NCBI GenBank assembly: GCA_020543525.1
Contig: JAHYIO010000031.1
Coordinates: 1,302,001-1,366,000, forward strand
DNA from: Coriolopsis trogii
Lineage: Eukaryota > Basidiomycota > Agaricomycetes > Polyporales > Polyporaceae
Reading direction: 5' to 3'
DNA: 64,000 nucleotides
Shown here: positions 56,688 to 64,000 of the stretch, one piece after another
Layout of the letters: each line of letters begins with the position of its first letter
Position numbering within the stretch: the first letter of the stretch is position 1
The notes under the pieces: model-generated
The model's input: the letters and a program-made list of their open reading frames with translations, nothing else
Database searches by the model: none
Told to the model about the DNA's origin: nothing
Made by a program: the position numbers and the translations under genes

Positions 56688-57346
56688 TGTTATGATTTGT
56701 GTTTTTTTGCATGTTGACTATGGACATTATGTACTATTTCTTTCACTTTTCTTAGCATTGTCAAACCCTGTCCATGTGCAGTCTGCAGTAGCATAGTTAA
56801 TAGCTACTTAGCTGCACAGTTGCACAGTTCGTAGTTGCACAGTCCACAGTAGCATAGTAGCACAGTCCATAGTTGTAATGCACAGTCGAGGCTGCACATT
56901 GCACAGTTCTCTAGCATGTATATAAGGGACAACACCTCAGAGTGCTTCTCAGCTTTCAGTCTCCTTTGCATACTTTCAGTCTCCTTTGCATACTTTCAGT
57001 CTCCTTTGCATACTTTCAGTCTCCTTTGCATACTTTCAGTCTCCTTTGCATACTTTCAGTCTCCTTTGCATACTTTCAGTCTCCTTTGCATACTTTCAGT
57101 CTCCTTTGCATACTTTCAGTCTCCTTTGCATACTTTCAGTCTCCTTTGCATACTTTCAGTCTCCTTTGCATACTTTCAGTCTCCTTTGCATATAATGAAC
57201 TCTCTTGTTTGTTATCTCGCTTTCACCCAATCTTACTGGTGCTTGCCTTCAACAAGGCAAGCCAGACTAGTAAGAGCTTAGCTCACTGCTAAGCAGTTGA
57301 TCCTTTAAGGCTCTTCAGTTTAAAGGTCATGCTCGAAAGCATAACA
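56688..57346 (+). mobile_element. Solo LTR of a second LTR-retrotransposon family
   Basis: It begins TGTTATG and ends with the inverse CATAACA. It is flanked by GGATA and GGATG (56683-56687, 57347-57351), a target duplication with one mismatch. It contains a degenerate GCACAGT-type repeat in the upstream part, a TATATAAGG box near 56,919 and a pure 20-bp tandem array after it. A 3' fragment of a relative lies at 37,170-37,269. Confidence 0.8.
56952..57191 (+). repeat. 20-bp minisatellite, 12 copies, essentially perfect
   Basis: CTTTCAGTCTCCTTTGCATA repeats twelve times with no variant apart from the edges. Because 20 is not a multiple of 3, all plus frames read the same 20-residue repeat and none contains a stop. 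The long open frames here are therefore artefacts of the repeat. Confidence 0.97.
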
Positions 57347-57479
57347 GGATGTGTTTAGGCAAGTTAGTTGCAAGGATTGTGCAATGTTTGGCAAAGGAGG
57401 AATGAGTTAGAGTGCAGAGTGGAACAGTGTGAGCATAGCAGAGTCCTTTAAAGTAGAGCTTTGAACTTCCCAATCCAAG

Positions 57480-58310
57480 TTTTGTTCCCCCCTCAGAGTT
57501 CAGATCTCCAAGCTAGCAAGACCTCTCTATATTAGTTGCAACTTTGGTAGTAGGCACGAAGTGTAGGTTGGTTGGTCAGTGACACTCTTGTCCTTTTGAA
57601 TCCTCACCCTCGAACTATTGAATTGTTCTCGTTAAATCATCTCTTGCATACAATAAATCCCATGTTGTCTTAGAGCCTGTGTGCTCTCTTTTAATTCCTT
57701 TATCCCTCTCAACTATCAAACCCACTAAGCATCCAAGTACTACACCATTGAATTTAGTGGTCCTCCCCACTTCTCAGCTTTGATCCTATCATGCTTCCGG
57801 CAGCACATACAAAGTGTAACTTAGTTGGTCAGTAATCCTTCTTATCCCTTTGAATCCTTGCTCTTGAAATATCAAGTCTTCTCCCATTGAATCATATCTT
57901 TTTTTTGTTGAACCCTTGTCCTCAAATTGTCAAGTTGTTCCCATCAAATCATATCTTGCACCATCCTAGAGCCCATATGCCCCTGAGTCTCTTTGTTTCT
58001 TCTTTGACTGAACCTGTTAAGCATCTGAGCATTGCACCGTTGAATCTGGTAGTCCTCCCTACTTCTCAATTTTAGACTAGCTGCAACTCTGGCAGCATGC
58101 ACAAAGCATAGCTGGGTTGGTTAGTAATGCCCTCACCCTCTTCAAAACCTCTTCCTCAAACTATTGAATCATCCCTGTCAAATTGTCCTTGTCAAACTGT
58201 CCTCATCCTATCCCTTACCAGACCTAGTGGTCCTTACTATATACCAGCTTCAATCTAAAAACCTAGACACCTTACCCCAGATCTTGCCCTTCCTCCTATG
58301 ACCTTCCCTA
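57480..58310 (+). repeat. Three tandem copies of a ~280-bp repeat unit
   Basis: Units begin near 57,538, 57,792 and 58,083 with GCAACT.TGG.AG.A.GCAC, and continue GTTGGTCAGT, CTTGTCC..TTGAATCCT, TTGAATCAT, CTAAGCATC..AG.A.T.CACC and TGGTCCTCCC.ACTTCTCA. Divergence between units is considerable, so the array is old. Related single copy at 41.7 kb. Confidence 0.7.
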
Positions 58311-58524
58311 GTGTGTGCGACCCTTTGCAACTCTCATCTATTTGAAGCAACTCTTTGCAGGAAGCTATAGGGTGACCAGGTTGGATCATACATTTGACCA
58401 GCCTTCAATTTGCCTTTGCTTCTTCACTTGCCACTTTGTTTATTCTTTCTTCCTTTCCCAAAAGTTTAGAGCTTTGTCTCACATATATGCTTGGACTGGT
58501 CCAGTCACCCATCAACAGGGATGA

Positions 58525-58815
58525 CTTGATGATTCAATAGCTGAAAGTACAATTTGACAGAAATAACTTGATGATTTAATGGACAAAAGTACAATTTGAT
58601 AGAAACAACTTGACAATTTGAAGATCAGAATTCAATGAAAAACACAACACTGACTAACTGAACTACACTTTATACATGCTGCCAGACTTGAAACTAGGGT
58701 TGGAACTGAGGAGGGGAGAGGACTACTAGATTTGACAGTGTAGTGCTTATGTGCTTAAGAGATTCAGTGATAGAAGGGACAAAGGAATTCAAAGAGAGCA
58801 CATGAGCTTCAAGTA
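58525..58815 (-). repeat. Inverted copy of the ~280-bp repeat unit
   Basis: The reverse complement reproduces the unit: GAATTCCTTTGTCCCTTC, CTTAAGCACATAAGCACTAC, CTAGTAGTCCTCTCC, TCTGGCAGCATGTATAAAGT, CAGTTAGTCAGT. It therefore forms a large inverted repeat with the adjacent array. Confidence 0.65.
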
Positions 58816-61383
58816 ACAATCTTGTGACCCTATTTTGAGAGGTGTCATAAGGTGACCCATACAAGGCATCTTTGACCCCTATAAGAAGATGAAATTACAA
58901 TCTACTATTGCTTGTATGATGATAGGAATGCATCACCATTAATGCATTGATGGGACCAGAGATAGTAGTACAAACTGCTAAGGAAGCTTCATAAATGAGA
59001 TAACAATGCTTCAATAACATATTACTTTCTAGACTTTTATATAAATTGAGAAGTCATAATACTATGGTACAGAGTATTATATCTCCCTATATGCATTCTG
59101 ACTACTCACTTTGCCAGGTTGTTATCAGACTTGATGATTCAATAATTTGGTTTGAATATTAAACACAGCCTTGCTACCTGTACTATGATTACTCTCTATA
59201 AAGACCCAGTGAGTTCTGACCAATGAAAGCTGGGTGTTCTAAAGATCCAAGTACAAAGAATATAATCCACTATTTAGACTGTTAGTCCAGTTTTTTTTCC
59301 TTCCAGTAGAGGAATGTGAATACTATCATGGCATAGGGTTTTAGAGCATAGCAAAGTTTGTCATGCAAATATCACTATGGTTTATAGCTTATGAATACCT
59401 AGCATCTAGGATAAATGACATACTATAGTGTTCTATTGAATAGGCACTGAATTGAAACATCAGGTGTTGTAGGAGAGCCAGGCCACAATTACTACTATTG
59501 CATCCTTTGGAGTGTAGTTGATATTGCAACTTTTTACTAATCTAGCTAAGTATACTTGAATCTTTCACAAGTCTCCTATATAACGATATAGTATCCATGC
59601 CAATACATAATATGGTTATGGCAGAGAATATCTACACTCCATGATTGGAGATACAAAATAGAAATATACTCAATTATGTTGCTCATAATCAGTATTACCC
59701 ATATTGAGACTTCCTTAAGGCCTTGGAACTGTGCAAAAGTAGCCTCTATATTATAGTGTTCTATACAATTGGCCCCATAGTATTTGTATACACATTGGGA
59801 CTTGGCTTTGTGAATCCTAGGGTGAGATACAGGTGTGTGTTTTCAGAGGGTGACTGTCTAAAATGGACATGATTATACATGCAGTTGCCAGTCAATATGG
59901 CCACATTGTACATGGTTTCTGCTACAGATGTATGCATAGTGAGGAGTAGTAAACCTTTGTAGAGAATGCATTCATATGTCTCAATCTGGTAGTAGGAAAT
60001 CAGTCAAATTACTTAGATAACACTCAAATTTACACCCATCCAATGTGCATCCTAGCTGCATTACCAGGCTCCTATTAGGTAGGGAATGCCAATGAATACA
60101 TGCACAAGTAATGTGCAGCACTAGGAATATGCTACAGCACACAGTCTGGCTATACAGGGTATAGTTATGGAGAAAATAGGGGTGGGGATTATTTTTGACT
60201 GCCACCATAAAATTCAAAGATGGTGCACATAATATATAACTGGTACTGAGCATGTTGTATATTCATATAAAATGTCCCAAAATAAGTAGAGATGGTCAGT
60301 GTATAGCAACTTTACCCATATTTGGCAGGTTTGTAACCTCAAATAGAAGGACTAAGCTTTTTTACTATAGAAGATATATAAAAGACTAGCAGTTTCCTGG
60401 GCCTAATCATGGTTGCTAGAGGGTGTGGCATACTCTGGGCAGGCACAAGGCCCACTCCTCCACATGCTGCATTACTTTTGATTCTGCATAAGATCTGATA
60501 GCTATAGGGCTAGGAACTTGTTTCAATTACCTCTGAGTTACTGATCATAGATGACCATTGTAACATCACTTTAGTTGCTATTATAAGAACATCCATATAC
60601 AGTGACAACCCTGCCTGTCAAGAAGGTCCTTAAGGGTCCATAGGAAGACAATGTCAGAGTTAGTAAGTATCACTATCACTATTACTATGAGTTGCTGCAG
60701 ATATCTGTGTCATGTGACAGGGCACAGGCCATCACAGTGCGGATTAGATGCTTGAAAGTGATACATATATAGCCATGAACCATCCCAATTCCTCCTCCAA
60801 TAGCCCTAGGAATGCATGCCTAGGGCAAAGGACACTGGGCATGTCAATGACTGGTACAAAGAGCCCTCAGAGAGTCAAAGGTGGATAGTATAGCAGCTTT
60901 TACTATATTAGGCAAACTTGACCTAAAATGGAAGGACTGAGCTCCTTTACTACAAAATTTACAAATTTACATATTGTTACTCTTATAATTAGGTGATGAG
61001 TGTTGACATAGTCATTGCCACCACTGGAAAATTGACACATTTCTCAGGGAGTTTCTAGTACATCATTGATAAGATATCGAGTTCTATCTACCGTCATGAG
61101 GAGAAAGAGAAGGCAAAAGTAGGCTGGCTATGGAGAGTAATGCGGGTCAACGCAAAGACTATGGACGATGTGCGATACACTACGTGTGAAGCGGAAAGCA
61201 GTGTGCAGAGGACCGTGTAGGTGTCTACGTATGGGTGTGCGGGATTCAGCCGAGAACGAGGTGCGATGTGCAGGTGTAGTGTGGATCGTCATGTGGAAGA
61301 GATGCATATGGTAGTGCTGTGATGCAATGCAAGAAGCCATGTCCGATGCGATTTTATTATACAGAAAGGTGCTACTCTACCGT
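58816..61383. other. AT-rich region with short repeats; 3' flank of the channel gene
   Basis: No gene recognised. A direct repeat of about 85 bp (blocks TTTACTATA, GGAAGGACT.AGCT.CTTTACTA) occurs at 60,294-60,385 and 60,885-60,965. A Tc1-type right terminus (TTATTTTTGACTGCCAC) lies at 60,192-60,208. 61,120-61,383 is GC-richer and probably the 3' UTR of the channel gene. Confidence 0.45.
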
Positions 61384-63768
61384 CTAGATCGCGTGAGGGT
61401 GCGATGGATGCTCCTCCAATGGTGTCGGCATCGAGGAAGAGATGTTCCGACTATGCCTCTGTCCGGAGATGGGAGAGGAAGCGGTTGACGTTCGATACGT
61501 GTACGCAGGTGAATGCATCGCATCTGTCGTCACGGAAGGAGGTCTCGAGAGCTGCCAAGACCACCTTCGGGGAAGGGTCTCACCGAGCGTCGTACTCGAG
61601 GTTGCGCTCAAAGGTGTTCCCGGGGAGAAAGAAGCTGTACTGGGGGGTGATGGGTTTCCAGGACGAGTGACAAAATACTGCGACGGACCGGTGGTGACCG
61701 TCCCGTTATCCTTCTTCTCGAGATCGTGATCGACACTGCTCTTGTCGCCTTGGATTGAGGAGTTGCTAGGGTGACTGGCAAGAGCGGCATGTCCTGTTCG
61801 TCCACCCCGGCGACCACACGTGAGTGCGTAGAGAAGAAGGCGCCATACACCCAAGTGACCGAGGAGGTTGCAGAACATGACGATGACGGCGACGGAGAAG
61901 ATCACGGCAGCAATGGCGCCGATGGCCACACGGGGAATGGGTTTGACCGCGAGTGACTCGGCAAACGCGATCATCAACCCACTGCAGACGAGACGGGTGA
62001 GGGAGAGGTAACCTGCGAGGACGTCTGCACCTCGCGTGCGGAACGGCTTGAGGATGATGATCGAGATGAAGAGGAGGCCCTCGAGAACGACGAAGAAGAT
62101 CGCTTGGACCATGCCGTGCTTGTCGGCAAAGGCGGTCACGAGCGCCTTGGTGATCATGAGGAGCAGGAGCGGGATGACATAGTAGACGCGACTGGGCCGA
62201 TAGGGAGCGGTGAACGGCGTGACCGACGGCGAGGACTCGACGTGCGCCCATTTCCGTATCGGAAGGGAGGAACGGATGGCAAAGAAGGCGGAGGGAAGGA
62301 CGATGGCCAACAGTGCGATGAGGAGGATGACGGAGAGCAGGATGGAGAGCCACGAATCCTTGAGGGTCCACTGGTAGAACGTGAAGATCAGGATGGGCGA
62401 AGCCGAGATGAGGGCGATGCGGAGGCCCCAAGCACGAGCAAAGGAAGGGAAGCCAGTGCGCATTTCGACCACTCGGGAATGATTCTTGTACGACTCGGAC
62501 CGAGAGAGGAAGATCGTCGCCGCGTAGACGAGACCAAGGGCGCCAAGAACGATCGCGGTGAGTATGAGGGCGACGAGGAAGATGGTCATGAACGCGTTCG
62601 CGGTGGCGATACCGATAGAGTTGGTGTAGATGGGTATGCCAGCTTGTAGGACATTGGAGGAATCGGCCGTGACGGTGGCGACGTCTCCGCCGACAAGGAC
62701 CTGGGGAGTGAGAGTGGAGGAGTAGTTGCCGAGCGGCAGGTCGGCGAGGTCGACCTTGGCGAGGGATGGCAAGGAGGCCAGGAGGGACTGGGGGGAGACG
62801 TAGGTGGCCGAGTTGTAAGGGCTAAGCTTGCGGTTGACGAAAGAGATGGCGCCGGAATCGCTAGCATTGGAGAGGCCGCCTCCGGTGAGATGGCGCATGC
62901 GGTTGATGGACTGCTGGATGGGAGAAGTGGAGGAAGCAGCGAAGAGACCCAATGCCCAGGCGAAGTTGAGGGTGTATGAGCGATAGAGGGAAGGGAAGTT
63001 GAGGCCGAGGAGGCCAGAGATGGCGATGGACTGGAAGAGGGCGATGGTGTCTATGAGGCGGATGGGAGCGAGAGCGAGGGGACCGTGGACTATGGACTGC
63101 CAGGCGGCGAGGGCGAGGGCGAGGAGGGCGATGGACGCCGTGGTCCACTCTACGGCATACTGGTGTGTTGACCAGCCGTTGGAGAGGGTGGTCTGAACGC
63201 AGGCCTTTACTCTGCCGGACTTGACGTCGGTGAGGGTGAGCTGAGCATAGGCCTCGATGTCGGGAATGTAGTATGCGATGTCTGGGATGTTGATGTCGAG
63301 TGAGTTTGGGAGGGAGATGGAGTCTGAACCGTTGAAGTCGTAGAGGGGGAGGGGGCAGAGGGCACCATCGAAGAGGGAGCAGATGTCGATGGAGACATTG
63401 ATAGGTTGCATGCCATAGACATTGAGAAAGAGGTTTGCGACGACATTTGTATTTGGGTCCTGGAGAAAGGTGAGGATGGGGCGATGTGTGGTGATGAGAG
63501 AGAACGTACGACGCTGGCTGCGGAGATGTTGAAGACTATGGACTGGTTGGATGCAAAGTATGCGATGTCAAACTGCTGAACGAGGAGGGACTCTGGAGGG
63601 GCGCAGTATGTGACGGAAGAGGTGACTGTATGGAGAGAGATGAGGGGGGAAGGAGATGAGAGGGCGAGGAGAGAACTCACAGAGGGAGTTGTCGCGTGCG
63701 GCGGCGAGAGCGGGAGCGAGAAGAAGGGAGGCAAGGGCAGGTCGCAGCCTGGCGACTGAGAAGAACAT
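61384..63768 (-). CDS. Fungal TRP-like ion channel / flavin-carrier (FLC/Pkd2) family protein
   Basis: ATG 63768 opens a signal peptide (MFFSVARLRPALASLLLAPA, then LAAA). Exons 63768-63681, 63625-63510 and 63459-61384 join in phase across introns of 55 and 50 bp (GTGAGT/ACAG, GTACGT/CCAG), giving 759 residues without a stop. The lumenal N-terminal part (residues about 30-165) has the spaced cysteines of an ML-like domain (TYCAPP, DICSLFDGALCPLP, ACVQTT). About nine to ten hydrophobic helices follow (for example TASIALLALALAAWQSIV, FMTIFLVALILTAIVLGALG, WLSILLSVILLIALLAIVLP), the TRP-like region, then a Ser/Pro-rich cytosolic tail from about residue 620. Yeast relatives FLC1-3 and fission-yeast Pkd2 act in FAD uptake into the ER, calcium handling and cell-wall integrity. 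An earlier in-frame GTG is not a credible start, and the ATG at 63842 is out of frame. This is the best-preserved gene in the window. Confidence 0.9.
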
Positions 63769-64000
63769 GAAGGGCAAAAGACGGGCAGCAGGGAGCTGGC
63801 GAGATGTGCTATAAGAGACGGGAGGGAGGGTGAGCGTGCCATTGTGCACGAGGACAAGGGCATTGTTGTGCGTACCGGCGGGGGAAGTCTATTGACGGCC
63901 TCTATTGTGTGTTGTTCTCTGGGCGGCGGTTGCGGTTGCTTGGGGGGGAGAAAGAGCGGGAAGAGTTGGACGGCGGGTGTTTTGAAGGGCTGGAGGGGCA
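63769..64000 (-). promoter_or_regulatory. Probable promoter/5' UTR of the channel gene
   Basis: Read on the minus strand, the segment is C/T-rich (long CCCTCCC and CTTTCTCCCC runs), as expected of a fungal pyrimidine-rich promoter and leader. No TATA box was identified and the upstream limit is outside the window. Confidence 0.35.

Noticed and set aside
56916..57292. Frames of 69-121 residues with a 20-residue repeat
   Set aside because: They are created by the 20-bp minisatellite, which is open in all three plus frames; not genes.
62104..62649. Plus-strand frame of 181 residues rich in Asp, Glu, Gly and Arg
   Set aside because: Antisense to the conserved membrane region of the channel gene; composition is that of a complement shadow.
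63207..63863. Long Ser/Pro frame overlapping the 5' end of the channel gene
   Set aside because: It is an out-of-frame shadow. The spliced model with signal peptide and conserved cysteines accounts for the sequence.
1..64000. CRISPR array, bacterial-type operons, riboswitches or origins
   Set aside because: Tandem repeats lack unique spacers, and gene structure with spliceosomal introns is eukaryotic. None of these features is supported.

Overview
The window looks like a basidiomycete (Agaricomycete-type) nuclear genome. Introns are short (46-61 bp, with GTRNGT-like donors and TAG/CAG acceptors). There is a HET-domain relic, a TET/JBP-type dioxygenase gene, a CACTA Tnp2 transposase and a Ty3 chromovirus, a combination typical of that group. 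Base composition by eye is mosaic: positions 1-25,000 and 61,380-64,000 are GC-balanced and gene-like, while 25,250-61,000 is AT-rich and consists mostly of decayed mobile DNA.

Left part (1-25,000). A decayed five-exon proline-rich/acidic gene runs off the left edge (minus strand). A decayed CACTA Tnp2 transposase gene follows (6381 to 2420, minus). An intact five-exon gene (7762 to 6528, minus) encodes a coiled-coil protein with one C-terminal membrane segment. Then comes a patchwork of broken cellular genes: a HET-domain fragment, the N-terminal part of RAX2 and a Cactin fragment, all on minus. A TET/JBP-like 2OG-Fe(II) dioxygenase gene with an intact catalytic core and an unrecognised partner gene follow on plus. 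Next are the C-terminal part of RAX2 (plus) and the C-terminal end of RPB1 including CTD heptads (plus). The two halves of RAX2 lie on opposite strands about 7 kb apart, which is what an inversion with one breakpoint inside the gene would leave. From 21 to 25 kb there are a WD40 gene with a C-terminal membrane segment, an intact 270-residue gene of unknown function and the last exons of another single-span membrane protein.

Middle (25,250-61,000). A second, decayed TET/JBP copy has lost its catalytic residues. There are two PIF/Harbinger-like transposase relics (one within ~200-bp inverted termini), a Tc1/mariner relic, several foldback/MITE-like elements and solo LTRs. A complete Ty3 chromovirus (49,964-55,758, target duplication CTTGG) carries a chromodomain and an 11-nt self-priming signal of the Tf1 type.

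Right end. An intact three-exon gene for a fungal TRP-like channel/flavin-carrier family protein (63,768 to 61,384, minus) is the one ordinary housekeeping-type gene.

Recurring theme. Nearly every premature stop I could place in frame is explained by a single C-to-T (or G-to-A) transition, in the retrotransposon, the DNA transposon, the dioxygenase genes and the broken cellular genes alike. Together with TET/JBP genes in the same window, this points to cytosine methylation and deamination (or a RIP-like process) shaping the region. All family assignments come from reading motifs by eye; no database search was run.
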